Below, in pieces: positions 35,154-43,416 of a stretch of DNA of 43,717 nucleotides. The position numbers and the translations under genes are program-made. The number at the start of each line of letters is the position of its first letter. The stretch's first letter is position 1. The DNA is from Campylobacteraceae bacterium. Its GTDB lineage: Bacteria; Campylobacterota; Campylobacteria; Campylobacterales; Sulfurovaceae. The notes under the pieces were generated by a model, which had not been told where the DNA came from, made no database searches, and was given only the letters and a program-made list of their open reading frames with translations. Location of the stretch: contig JALXFN010000120.1 of the NCBI GenBank assembly GCA_027068975.1, positions 647-44,363 on the forward strand. Direction: 5' to 3'.

Positions 35154-37241
35154 TTAGTTCATAAATCCCATAATTTTACCATTTTCTAGCTTTTTGATGG
35201 TCATCTCATCTTTAAGTCTAGCTATAAACTCTTTTACATTATCTATCTTTTTAAACCGACTCTGTCGTGCTATGGTTGCAAAGTCTCCAGGGGTGATTTG
35301 TTTGAAGCTTTTTAGCTCTGATATTTCTTCTTTTGATGGTTCAGAAATTTTTAACGCTTTACAGTAAGATAAAAAGATTTTTTCAAGCTGTTCAGGCTTT
35401 AAAAATTTGAACTCCAACTTTAAATCAAAACGGCGTAAACTTGCACGGTCTAAATGTTCCATAAGGTTGGTGGTGGCTATGAAGATGCCATTAAGTTTTT
35501 CCATCTGTACGAGCATCTCATTTACTTGGGTTACTTCCCAGTTGACTTTGGCTTGTCCACGCTCTGCTAAGAAACCATCTACTTCATCAAATATAAGAAC
35601 AGCCTTCTCCTCTTCTGCCTCTTTAAATGCACGGGCAATATTTTTTTCAGTGTCACCAACCCATTTACTCATAAGAGAAGAGCCACTTTTAATGATAAAA
35701 GGTTTGTCTAAAACCTTTGCAATGTATTTTGCAAAAGCACTTTTTCCTGTACCTGAAGCACCATAGAGACAGATTCTAGCAGAGTTGTGTTCTTTTATGC
35801 CCTCTACAAGCTCTTCTAGGTTTGTATCAGCATGTATAAACTCTAAACTGTAGTTTTCAGGAAGGTTCTGTTCTCCATCTTTGTTGACCTCCTCATGTCC
35901 TTGTGCTTTGAGTGTATTGTTTATAAGTTTTAAAACGACTTTGTCTTTTTTTTCTGTGGGAACAATATTGGCAACTTTAACAGCAGATGAAACCAAAGCA
36001 GGGGCAATACCTTCATGTTCTGATAGATACTCTACCGTTTTTTCATCCAGTATATTATCACTATATTTTTTAATAATATCAGCACGTTTAGATTTTGCAG
36101 GTATGGGCATCTCAATGCTCATATCAAAACGACGTATGATAGCGTTGTCTATACTTTCTATATTATTAGTAATCCAGATGGTAGGTAAGATATTATTCTC
36201 TAAAATTTTGTTTATCCATGCTTTGTCAGACTGTCTTTTAGGAAGCATAAAAAAGCCACCCTCGTAACTCTCAAAGACATCTTCGGCTTCATCATACATA
36301 AGTATGGTTTTATGTTTTGACAAAAGAGCTTGAGCTGTTTTGTAAACACGCAGTCTTGCTGTTCCATCTATGGGGTCACCATCGTTGTCAGAGTAGCTTA
36401 CTTCATAGAGTTTAATACCAAGTATTTTAGCAATGGTTTTAGTAAGTTCAGTTTTACCAGTACCAGGAAGACCATAGAGTAGTATATTTACGCCTTTTTG
36501 TCTACTCTCAAGGGCTTTATTTAGGTAGGGAAGAAGTATCTCTAAGTCCCCTTTTATATAAGAGTAGTCATCTATCTCTAAAGTTCCTACAGATGCTGGT
36601 CTAATGGAATTTTTAACCATCTCCATAATCTCATTGTCATGGTTGAGCATATTGTCTGAAAATTCATAGTTTAGTAGTTGGAACTTTGAGCTAAAAGAGT
36701 AGGCATTGTCTCGGTCTAGTTGTAGTAGTCCTGAATGGTTAAAAGTAGCATGAGAAGCAAATACTTCATTAATATACTCAAGTGGAAAATCAAGTAGGGC
36801 AGAGAGTAATCTTTTAGCTCTGGAAGTGTTGATATTCTCACCAAGTAGGTTAATAGCATTGTCTAAAATGTCATAATGCTTGAGTAAAATAACAAACTCT
36901 AAAATTTCTCGTTCATACTCATTAAGTACAATGAGTTTAGAGATACGGTCGAGGTTCTTTTCAAGTAGTTTTGAAGATTTAAATGGTGCTTTTTTATTGA
37001 GCTTCTCATACTTTTTTTTAAGTATATTAAGTGGTTCACTTCTATGAAAATCATCATAATCAAATGCTATATATTTAGAAAGACCTAAAAATTTTGCCAT
37101 GGTCTCATGTGTGAAGTCGTTGTCAGAGTCTATGAACTCTTTATGTCCACCAAGTTCTAAAATAATTTTAAGTATCCAGTAGGTGATTTTATCGACCAGT
37201 TCAGGTTCTACTATCTCTTGTGCTATGGGGTTGTTCTTCAT
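35154..37241 (-). CDS. Tandem AAA+ ATPase
   Basis: 695 residues with two AAA modules and a helical N-terminal domain (1-230) of unknown fold. Module 1 has Walker A GLPGTGKTE (257-265) and Walker B ILMYDEAEDVFE (313-324). Module 2 has GASGTGKSA (494-502) and VLIFDEVDGFL (548-558), plus Arg fingers in RRFD (370-373 and 603-606). Module 2 has an SKWVGDTEKN pore/sensor region as in FtsH/Cdc48-like proteins, so remodelling of protein complexes is likely, but no substrate is evident. No protease or membrane segment is present. It sits with yciH. I know no characterised member. Confidence 0.85.
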   Translation of the reverse strand: MKNNPIAQEIVEPELVDKITYWILKIILELGGHKEFIDSDNDFTHETMAKFLGLSKYIAFDYDDFHRSEPLNILKKKYEKLNKKAPFKSSKLLEKNLDRISKLIVLNEYEREILEFVILLKHYDILDNAINLLGENINTSRAKRLLSALLDFPLEYINEVFASHATFNHSGLLQLDRDNAYSFSSKFQLLNYEFSDNMLNHDNEIMEMVKNSIRPASVGTLEIDDYSYIKGDLEILLPYLNKALESRQKGVNILLYGLPGTGKTELTKTIAKILGIKLYEVSYSDNDGDPIDGTARLRVYKTAQALLSKHKTILMYDEAEDVFESYEGGFFMLPKRQSDKAWINKILENNILPTIWITNNIESIDNAIIRRFDMSIEMPIPAKSKRADIIKKYSDNILDEKTVEYLSEHEGIAPALVSSAVKVANIVPTEKKDKVVLKLINNTLKAQGHEEVNKDGEQNLPENYSLEFIHADTNLEELVEGIKEHNSARICLYGASGTGKSAFAKYIAKVLDKPFIIKSGSSLMSKWVGDTEKNIARAFKEAEEEKAVLIFDEVDGFLAERGQAKVNWEVTQVNEMLVQMEKLNGIFIATTNLMEHLDRASLRRFDLKLEFKFLKPEQLEKIFLSYCKALKISEPSKEEISELKSFKQITPGDFATIARQSRFKKIDNVKEFIARLKDEMTIKKLENGKIMGFMN

Positions 37242-37358
37242 ATTTTTTTAGTTCTTTTATTATAAAATTTATTTTAATATTTCTTATCAAATAGGAATAA
37301 AAGTATAACAAAAGCAAACATAGCAAATACTAAAAAAATGTATAAAAACACTTTTTTG

Positions 37359-38000
37359 TCACTTTAAAATTTTTTTGATGGCTTCAGAGCAGAGAGTTAA
37401 GCCAAAAGCTCCAGTTACAGCGACACAAGAACCTTTCTCTTTGCACTTGTCTTCTTCTGGGGAAAATACTACGGTAAAGTTTCGGTCAAACTTAACTTTT
37501 TTTAGTTCATTTCTTATTTTTCTTGCCAGTCTATCACCTGAGGTTTTCCAGATGGATGCAACCTCTATTTTAGAGGTATCAAAACGTTTAGCTGAACCTG
37601 TAGACATAATAAGCTTTTTAAAACACTTTTTAGCAACTTCTATTTTCACTTTAGTGGTATCTGCACAGTCAAGCACCAAATCATAAGGCTCAAAGTCAAA
37701 CTCTGCTACCCATGCCATGTTCATTTGCTGGTTAATGGTAGTAATGCTAGGATAGAGTTTTTTAAGAGCTTCTGTTTTAAGTTCACCTACTGCCTCAGAA
37801 CCTATTTGACGGTTTTGGTTGCTCTCATCATAAACATCATAGTCTAAGATAGTTATGTCCAAAACCCCTGAACGATAAAGGCAATCTAGGGCATAAGAGC
37901 CAACACCACCAACCCCTAAAATAAGTATTTTTGCTTTTTGTAGTTTTTCAAAACCCTCTTCTCCAAAGAGGAGTCTACAGCGTTGGAATCTATCATTCAT
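37359..38000 (-). CDS. tcdA: ThiF/E1-like tRNA threonylcarbamoyladenosine dehydratase
   Basis: 213 residues. The ATP-binding site is ILGVGGVGSYALDCLYRSG (about 27-45), followed by DYDVYDESNQNRQIGS and the acidic DLVLDCADTTKVK. These define the TcdA branch of E1-like enzymes, which cyclise t6A37 of tRNA. It is shorter than the E. coli enzyme (about 268), having lost the C-terminal part, and this compact form recurs in the group. VAVTGAFGLTLCSEA at the end is conserved. Confidence 0.85.
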   Translation of the reverse strand: MNDRFQRCRLLFGEEGFEKLQKAKILILGVGGVGSYALDCLYRSGVLDITILDYDVYDESNQNRQIGSEAVGELKTEALKKLYPSITTINQQMNMAWVAEFDFEPYDLVLDCADTTKVKIEVAKKCFKKLIMSTGSAKRFDTSKIEVASIWKTSGDRLARKIRNELKKVKFDRNFTVVFSPEEDKCKEKGSCVAVTGAFGLTLCSEAIKKILK

Positions 38001-38165
38001 TGTATTGTGCCTTTTGTAACTTTGGAGGAATGGTATAGTTTTTTGGATTAAAATTAGCTATCATGATGATAAAATTGAATAGTAAAAAATGTATATCCTT
38101 GTTCAACCTTTCTCTTATAAGAGTTTTGATACCATCACGTTTTAAATAATATTTAGGAATATAAT

Positions 38166-38858
38166 ATGAGTAAAATAGCCATTATGGGTGCTATGCCTGA
38201 AGAGATAGAACCACTGTTGAAAAAAGTAGAAAATGTAAAAAAAATTGAATATGCAAATAATAGTTATTATGAAGCAACCTACAAAGGGAAAGAGCTTGTT
38301 ATTGCTTACTCTAAAATAGGTAAAGTTTTCTCTTCCTTGACAGCTTCTACACTTATAGAAAAATTTGGTTGCCAAAAGCTTCTTTTCTCTGGTGTGGCTG
38401 GAGCGATTAACCCTGAGCTTAAAATAGGCGATTTGATTATTGCAGATAAACTCTGTCAACATGATTTGGACATTAGCATATTTGGACATGACTTTGGTTA
38501 TGTTCCAGAGGGAGCCAAATTTGTAGAAACAGATAAAGCTCTGCGTGAAGTTGCAAAAGAGGTAGCTAAAAAAAATGACCTTACTTTAATAGAAGGAACC
38601 ATTGCTACAGGTGACCAATTTGTCGCTTCAAATGAGCGTAAAGAGTTTATAGCTACTAATTTTCAAGCTGATGCTTTAGAGATGGAAGGAGCTTCTGTAG
38701 CTGTTGTTTGTGATGCTCTTAATGTTCCGTTCTTTATACTTCGTGCTATCTCTGATACAGCCAATGATGATGCAGGAGTGGATTTTGATGAGTTTATGGT
38801 AGGGTCTGCGATAATCTCTGCAAATTTTATTTTGGATATAGTAGAGAGTATTGAGTAG
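38166..38858 (+). CDS. mtnN: 5'-methylthioadenosine/S-adenosylhomocysteine (and aminofutalosine) nucleosidase
   Basis: 230 residues. IAIMGAMPEEIEPLL is the family start, FSGVAGAIN the phosphate/ribose site, LEMEGASVAVVC the Met-Glu ribose binding motif, and RAISDTANDDA contains the catalytic Asp. In Campylobacterota the same enzyme cleaves 6-amino-6-deoxyfutalosine for menaquinone synthesis, so it may serve both pathways here. A short AGGAATATA ribosome site precedes the ATG. Confidence 0.95.
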   Translation: MSKIAIMGAMPEEIEPLLKKVENVKKIEYANNSYYEATYKGKELVIAYSKIGKVFSSLTASTLIEKFGCQKLLFSGVAGAINPELKIGDLIIADKLCQHDLDISIFGHDFGYVPEGAKFVETDKALREVAKEVAKKNDLTLIEGTIATGDQFVASNERKEFIATNFQADALEMEGASVAVVCDALNVPFFILRAISDTANDDAGVDFDEFMVGSAIISANFILDIVESIE

Positions 38859-38859
38859 G

Positions 38860-38874
38860 TGTGACCATGTCACA
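38860..38874. repeat. TGTGAC-CAT-GTCACA palindrome after mtnN
   Basis: A perfect 6-bp palindrome 2 nt after the stop codon. It matches the 16235 palindrome in sequence, spacing and position relative to a stop. The N5 spacing of TGTGA/TCACA differs from the N6 of CRP sites. Confidence 0.6.
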
Positions 38875-38926
38875 TGTCAAAACCAAATATAGTATAAATA
38901 AAAATCATAAATATTCAATCATATGT

Positions 38927-38997
38927 GTTCCCATCGAGGACGGATGGGAACAAGTTTAATATTGATTAATAGGTAGGGTGCTGTTTTCCAACGCACC
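38927..38997. repeat. Hairpin plus REP-like element upstream of ttcA
   Basis: GTTCCCATC (38927-38935) pairs with GATGGGAAC (38943-38951) across GAGGACG. Then GTAGGGTGCTGTTTTCCAAC continuing to GCACC (38973-38997) has a GTAG head and GGTGC-GTT / AAC-GCACC arms. The ribosome site of ttcA follows directly. Confidence 0.7.
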
Positions 38998-39011
38998 AAT
39001 AAGGAATTGAA

Positions 39012-39806
39012 TTGAGCAGAAAAACAGAACCTAAACTAAATATCTCGAAAAAGCTTCTACGTGTTGCAGGTAAAACAAATGCAACGTTTAAACTTATAGG
39101 TGAGGGTGATAAAGTTTTGGTAGGTTTGAGTGGTGGTAAAGATTCACTAGCACTCATACACATTATGAAACATATACAACGTCATGCACCGTTTAAGTTT
39201 GAGTTTGAGGCTTGTACCATAAATTATGGTATGCCAGGGGAACACTATAGTGATTTGATTGAGCATTGTAAAAAGTATGAGATAAAACATACGGTTTATG
39301 AAACCAATATTTATGAAATTTCTAACGATGCTATACGTGAAAACTCCTCTTTTTGTTCTTACTTTTCACGTATGAGACGAGGGGCTTTGTATACCTTTGC
39401 AGAAGAACATGGTTTTAACAAAGTTGCTTTAGGTCACCATTTTGATGATACAGTAGAGAGTTTTTTTATGAATATGTTTTACAATGGAAGCATGAGAGCC
39501 ATGGCACCTATTTATAAAACTAAGCGAGGATTTCACCTTATTCGTCCACTTATAGAAGCACGTGAAAAACAGTTAAGAGCCTTTGCAGATGAGAATAACT
39601 TACAACCCATAGGTGATGAAGCTTGTCCTGCAATGCTTAAAGAGGTAAAGATGCCTCATGCAAGAGCCAATACAAAAATATGGTTAGAAGAGTTAGAGAA
39701 AGAAAACTCGAAGATATTTAAGATGATACGTGCATCATTTAAACATATACACGATGAGACTTTTTTAGACCCTACCCGATGGGATAGGGATGATTTAACT
39801 ATTTAG
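39012..39806 (+). CDS. ttcA: TtcA-like PP-loop tRNA thiolation enzyme with altered Cys motif
   Basis: 264 residues from TTG 39012, preceded by AAGGA at good spacing. The PP-loop VGLSGGKDSLAL (about 37-48), RMRRGALY, ALGHHFDDTVESFF and the FAD..N...P.. region make it a TtcA family ATPase (2-thiocytidine 32 in tRNA). Known TtcA has Cys at three positions, CxxC plus a later Cys, for a [4Fe-4S] cluster. Here the first pair reads FCSYF, with Phe in place of the second Cys, and the later site is EACPAM. Only two cluster ligands remain, so either another residue serves or the substrate differs. The gene overlaps the next one convergently by 8 nt. Confidence 0.8.
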   Translation: MSRKTEPKLNISKKLLRVAGKTNATFKLIGEGDKVLVGLSGGKDSLALIHIMKHIQRHAPFKFEFEACTINYGMPGEHYSDLIEHCKKYEIKHTVYETNIYEISNDAIRENSSFCSYFSRMRRGALYTFAEEHGFNKVALGHHFDDTVESFFMNMFYNGSMRAMAPIYKTKRGFHLIRPLIEAREKQLRAFADENNLQPIGDEACPAMLKEVKMPHARANTKIWLEELEKENSKIFKMIRASFKHIHDETFLDPTRWDRDDLTI

Positions 39807-40017
39807 ATAAAATCTGTTTATCAAAAAGAAATGGACGTACATCAATCGAGAAGTGTTCAGCAAATTTTTTAATAAACATATCCACTTCACCTTTTGGTCC
39901 TATCCATTCAGGAAGATGCAAGTGAGCATAGTTTTTCTCAATTTGGGTAAACCCTTTGTATGATTGAAGGGCATTTCGCAGTAGTTCAATAAAGTTTGCT
40001 TTTTCTTGACGACTCAT
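39799..40017 (-). CDS. Small hypothetical protein
   Basis: 72 residues, soluble. The ATG has AAGGA at ideal distance on the - strand, supporting it as real. The sequence reads HLHLPEWIGPKGEVDMFIKK in the middle, and no motif is recognised. Its 3' end overlaps ttcA by 8 nt. Confidence 0.6.
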   Translation of the reverse strand: MSRQEKANFIELLRNALQSYKGFTQIEKNYAHLHLPEWIGPKGEVDMFIKKFAEHFSIDVRPFLFDKQILSK

Positions 40018-40153
40018 GTTCTGTTCCTTATTAGTATTATTTTTATAATGGAATATAGCTTATATAGACTTAATTTTAAAAATAAAAGCTAAAAAAAGAT
40101 GCTATAGAAAACAAAGGATAATAGATTAAAGTAGAGTTAGATTTATCCTCTGA

Positions 40154-40159
40154 TATAAT
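40154..40159 (+). promoter_or_regulatory. Putative -10 box for the AtpZ-like gene
   Basis: TATAAT 51 nt before the ATG at 40210 (AAGGA ribosome site). No -35 is evident. Confidence 0.4.
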
Positions 40160-40209
40160 GTGGAAAATGATTAAATAATGTAAATAATTTAAACTTAAAA
40201 AGGAAAAAA

Positions 40210-40506
40210 ATGTCAAATGAAGAAGAGCCAAAGTTAAAAAAAATAGTTGATGCTGCTGATGGATTAAGTTTAGGAATTTCCATGGTTGTTGCTGTACTTT
40301 TGGGTGTAGGGCTTGGACTACTTATGAAAAATTTGTTTAATACACCTTGGTTACTGTGGGTAGGTGTATTTTGGGGGGTGGCGGCAGCCATACTTAATGT
40401 TTATAAAGCTTATGACAAACAGAAAAAATCATTAGATGAGTTGGCTGATGACCCACGCTATCGACATAAAAAATATGAAGAAGATGATGAGGATGATAAA
40501 TATTAA
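40210..40506 (+). CDS. AtpZ/AtpI-like membrane protein
   Basis: 98 residues with two membrane helices (about 21-42 and 48-65) and a highly charged tail ending in EEDDEDDKY. GLSLGISMVVAVLLGVGLGL and the second helix followed by NVYKAYDKQKK match the AtpZ/AtpI type of small proteins linked to F-type ATP synthase assembly or ion uptake. No ATP synthase genes are in the window, so its role here is open. The stop shares bases with the next start (TAATG). Confidence 0.7.
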   Translation: MSNEEEPKLKKIVDAADGLSLGISMVVAVLLGVGLGLLMKNLFNTPWLLWVGVFWGVAAAILNVYKAYDKQKKSLDELADDPRYRHKKYEEDDEDDKY

Positions 40507-41018
40507 TGGATAAAGCTATTGTTGCACTGCTTATTACGGATATAGGAGTGATACTATTCTCTTATTTTTTAGGAGGAAGTTCAACTCTTCTTAATACACA
40601 GATAGGTTTTTTAACATCATCATTGGTACTATTGGGTTCTATGAAAAGTTATTACTCTATGGTAGAGGGTCGATTAAATGTAGGTTCTATACCTGATGAT
40701 GAACGTGACACCTTAGATAAATTAGAAGACCCATATGATTTGTACGATGATGAAAAACAAGAAGAGGATAAAGAGAAGAGTCTACAAGAGGTAGTAAAAG
40801 AGGAGCGTGAAAATTTAAAGAAAAATCGTAGAAGCTTTTTCGATACAGCAAAAGACTCTAAAGCAGCATTCTCTTTTTATAGATTAGGTGCTTATATTTT
40901 ACTTATTCTTGGATTTTTTTATCTTAACAATAATAAAATATTAGAGATACCCTTTTATCTTATATCTCTTTTTATTCCTACTGTAGTGGTTGTAATATCT
41001 CTAATGCGTAAAAGTTGA
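40506..41018 (+). CDS. Hypothetical membrane protein coupled to the AtpZ-like gene
   Basis: 170 residues. Two N-terminal helices (about 4-21 and 27-45) and two C-terminal ones (about 122-138 and 145-165) flank a very acidic-then-basic cytosolic middle (EDPYDLYDDEKQEEDKEKS, then EERENLKKNRRS). I recognise no family. Translation is coupled to the upstream gene by TAATG, so they probably form a complex or act together. Confidence 0.75.
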   Translation: MDKAIVALLITDIGVILFSYFLGGSSTLLNTQIGFLTSSLVLLGSMKSYYSMVEGRLNVGSIPDDERDTLDKLEDPYDLYDDEKQEEDKEKSLQEVVKEERENLKKNRRSFFDTAKDSKAAFSFYRLGAYILLILGFFYLNNNKILEIPFYLISLFIPTVVVVISLMRKS

Positions 41019-41041
41019 TAGTCTAAGACTAAGGTTTTTTT
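41019..41041 (+). terminator. Weak rho-independent terminator
   Basis: TAGTC-TAA-GACTA (41019-41031) directly after the stop, then AGG and a T run (41035-41041). Confidence 0.5.
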
Positions 41042-41043
41042 AG

Positions 41044-41049
41044 TATAAT
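41044..41049 (+). promoter_or_regulatory. Putative -10 box for cbpA-hspR
   Basis: TATAAT 33 nt before the ATG at 41083, preceded by a T-rich stretch as usual in Campylobacterota promoters. No HAIR (CTTGAGT..ACTCAAG) operator was seen around it. Confidence 0.5.
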
Positions 41050-41082
41050 TATGTATAGATAATTTTATTATAAGGTAAATAT

Positions 41083-41949
41083 ATGGCAAAGAGTTTATAT
41101 GAGACTTTAGGTATAAGTGAAAAAGCTAGTGCTGATGAGATAAAAAAAGCATATCGTAAATTGGCTAGAAAATATCATCCTGATGTAAACAAAGATAAAG
41201 AGGCTGTAGATAAGTTTAAAGAGATAAATGCAGCCTATGAAGTACTTTCAGATAAGAAGAAAAAAGATGAGTATGACATGTATGGTGACCAGATGTTTGG
41301 AGGTCAAAACTTTCATGACTTTGCTCAAAATCAAGGAAATGTTGATCTTGATGATCTGCTTAGAAGCATCTTTGGTGGAGGAGGCTTTGGTGGAGGTTTT
41401 GGTGGTGGACCACAATCGGCACCAGACCTAGACCAGCGTACTTCTATTATTGTTCCTTTTGATGTCTCTATTATTGGTGGTAAGCATAATATTACTGTTG
41501 GTAATGAGAGTTTTGATATTAAAATTCCTGCTGGTATAAAGAGTGGTGAGACCCTTAGAGTGCGAGGTAAAGGAAATCAAGGTATGGGGAAAAGAGGCGA
41601 TTTACTTATAAAAGTAGAGGTTGCCAACTCTCCAATATTTGAACGAAAAGAGAGTGATTTATATATGAATATGGATGTCCCTCTAAAATCAGCACTTTTT
41701 GGTGGTAAGGTTGTTGTAGAGACATCTATTCATGAACCTATAACACTGAAAGTTCCCAAAAATACAAAAAATGGGCAGAAGTTTAGAGTGAGAGGTAAAG
41801 GTGTAACCGATAGAAAATCATCATTGACAGGTAACCTCTATCTTACAGCCAACATAGTATTGCCAAATGTGGATGAGATGGATGAAGAGTTAAAAACTAT
41901 GTTAAAAGAGAGACTTGAACCTTTAGATACAGAGGGACGTGATGCATAG
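41083..41949 (+). CDS. cbpA: DnaJ-family co-chaperone, CbpA type
   Basis: 288 residues. The J domain (1-70) includes KYHPDVNKD with the essential His-Pro-Asp. A glycine/phenylalanine-rich stretch follows ([13 protein letters not shown], about 104-116), then two C-terminal beta domains ([38 protein letters not shown]). There is no zinc finger, which separates it from DnaJ. It stimulates DnaK. The pairing with hspR, overlapping by 8 nt, is the standard Campylobacterota heat-shock operon. Confidence 0.93.
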   Translation: MAKSLYETLGISEKASADEIKKAYRKLARKYHPDVNKDKEAVDKFKEINAAYEVLSDKKKKDEYDMYGDQMFGGQNFHDFAQNQGNVDLDDLLRSIFGGGGFGGGFGGGPQSAPDLDQRTSIIVPFDVSIIGGKHNITVGNESFDIKIPAGIKSGETLRVRGKGNQGMGKRGDLLIKVEVANSPIFERKESDLYMNMDVPLKSALFGGKVVVETSIHEPITLKVPKNTKNGQKFRVRGKGVTDRKSSLTGNLYLTANIVLPNVDEMDEELKTMLKERLEPLDTEGRDA

Positions 41950-42313
41950 TTACGATGAACCTGTATATCTTATATCTGTTGTTGCCTCGATTTTAGACAT
42001 TCATCCACAGACACTAAGACAGTATGAGAAAGAGGGACTTATAGAGCCTTCTCGTACACAGGGGCGTATGCGTCTTTACTCTCAACGAGATATTGACAAA
42101 ATTAAATTTGTACTGCAATTAACCCGTAAAATGGGTATCAATCTTGCTGGTGTTGATGTAATTTTAAAACTTAAAAAGCAGATGGATAGCATGAATGCAG
42201 AGATTTTAGAGTTAAGAGAAGAGCTAAGTAAAACAAATCGTAATGGCTCAGTTCAACCTAGTAAAGCTGTTGTAACTACTGGCAATTACGATATTATTAT
42301 TTTTGGAGATTAA
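41942..42313 (+). CDS. hspR: Heat-shock repressor HspR (MerR family)
   Basis: 123 residues. I chose ATG 41942 over GTG 41939; AGAGGGA lies just before. The MerR helix-turn-helix reads [21 protein letters not shown] (about 12-32; split as [21 protein letters not shown]), then [17 protein letters not shown]-terminal coiled coil follows. HspR represses chaperone operons in this group, probably including its own. Its 3' end overlaps the convergent degQ gene by four bases. Confidence 0.93.
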   Translation: MHSYDEPVYLISVVASILDIHPQTLRQYEKEGLIEPSRTQGRMRLYSQRDIDKIKFVLQLTRKMGINLAGVDVILKLKKQMDSMNAEILELREELSKTNRNGSVQPSKAVVTTGNYDIIIFGD

Positions 42314-43416
42314 TCTCTACTCATTAGAGTTAATCTCTTTTTAATACTATTTTTATCTCGCTCTATACTAAGAGTAATGGTCTCATTTGGGCTATAAGCG
42401 ATGATAATACGTCGTAAATCGTCATGGTCTACAACTTTTACTCCATTGACTTCATAAATTAAATCTCCAACTTGAAGTTCTGCTCTTTGTGCTGCAGAGT
42501 ATGGCTCAATACCTGTAACAATGGCTCCTTGCTTATGTCTATAAAAACGTTCATTTTTTTTGCTTATACTCTCTATTCCTACACCCATAAATCCACGATA
42601 GACTTTTCCATCTTTTATAAGTTTTTGAACAATATTTCTCATCATGTCCACAGGTATGGCAAAACCTATACCATTATTACCTCCACTCTCTGAGAGTATG
42701 GCAGAGTTTATTCCTATGAGTGCTCCACGAGAGTCAATCAACGCTCCCCCTGAGTTACCAGGGTTTATAGAGGCATCGGTTTGTATAAAGTTTTCATATT
42801 GATTAATGCCTACATGATTTTTATTGAGTGCAGATATAATTCCTTGAGTAACAGTCTCTCCTACACCAAAGGGGTTACCAATGGCAAAAACAACATCACC
42901 TAGTTGAATATCTTTAGCACGACTTAGTTTAATGGGTGTTAAATTTTGGGCATCTATTTTTATAACAGCCAAATCACTTCCTTTGTCCGTACCAATTACT
43001 TTGGCAATATACTCTTTTTTAGAATTGTTCATAGTAATGGTTATCTCATCGGCACCTTTTAGTACATGATTATTGGTAACGATGTATCCGTCTTTTGAGA
43101 TAATAACGCCAGAACCTAAGGAGAGGGCTTTTTTTCTTTGTGCGTTATTAAGTATAGGACCTCTCTGTTCAAAATACTGTCCTGTATAAGGGTCAAAAAA
43201 TAGACGACTTGGACCTCGTCTATTTTTCATTATGGTACTTGTTGAAATATTAACCACAGCATTCATAGACTCTTTAAGTATACTGCTAAAAGATAAAATC
43301 TCATTTTGACCATTGGGTAGTTTATGTTTCGGGTTAGGGGGTGCGTTTTCAAATGTGATTTCTCCCGAAAATAGAGAGACACTCAATAGGGTTGATAGTA
43401 AAAGAGTCTTTGTCAT
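42310..43416 (-). CDS. degQ: Periplasmic serine protease, DegQ/HtrA family
   Basis: 368 residues with a signal peptide (LLLSTLLSVSLFSG). The trypsin-like domain has H117 (VTNNHVLKGA), D148 (GSDLAVIKID) and S222 (NPGNSGGALI). A single PDZ domain (about 270-355, YRGFMGVGIESI to LSIERD) follows, whereas DegP/DegQ proteins of about 470 residues have two. It thus has a DegS-like domain count but no membrane anchor beyond the signal. Protein quality control beside the heat-shock repressor is fitting. Confidence 0.9.
   Translation of the reverse strand: MTKTLLLSTLLSVSLFSGEITFENAPPNPKHKLPNGQNEILSFSSILKESMNAVVNISTSTIMKNRRGPSRLFFDPYTGQYFEQRGPILNNAQRKKALSLGSGVIISKDGYIVTNNHVLKGADEITITMNNSKKEYIAKVIGTDKGSDLAVIKIDAQNLTPIKLSRAKDIQLGDVVFAIGNPFGVGETVTQGIISALNKNHVGINQYENFIQTDASINPGNSGGALIDSRGALIGINSAILSESGGNNGIGFAIPVDMMRNIVQKLIKDGKVYRGFMGVGIESISKKNERFYRHKQGAIVTGIEPYSAAQRAELQVGDLIYEVNGVKVVDHDDLRRIIIAYSPNETITLSIERDKNSIKKRLTLMSRD

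Noticed and set aside
35407-36267. Plus-strand frames over the AAA ATPase gene
   Set aside because: Antisense of a gene with intact Walker motifs; no independent features.
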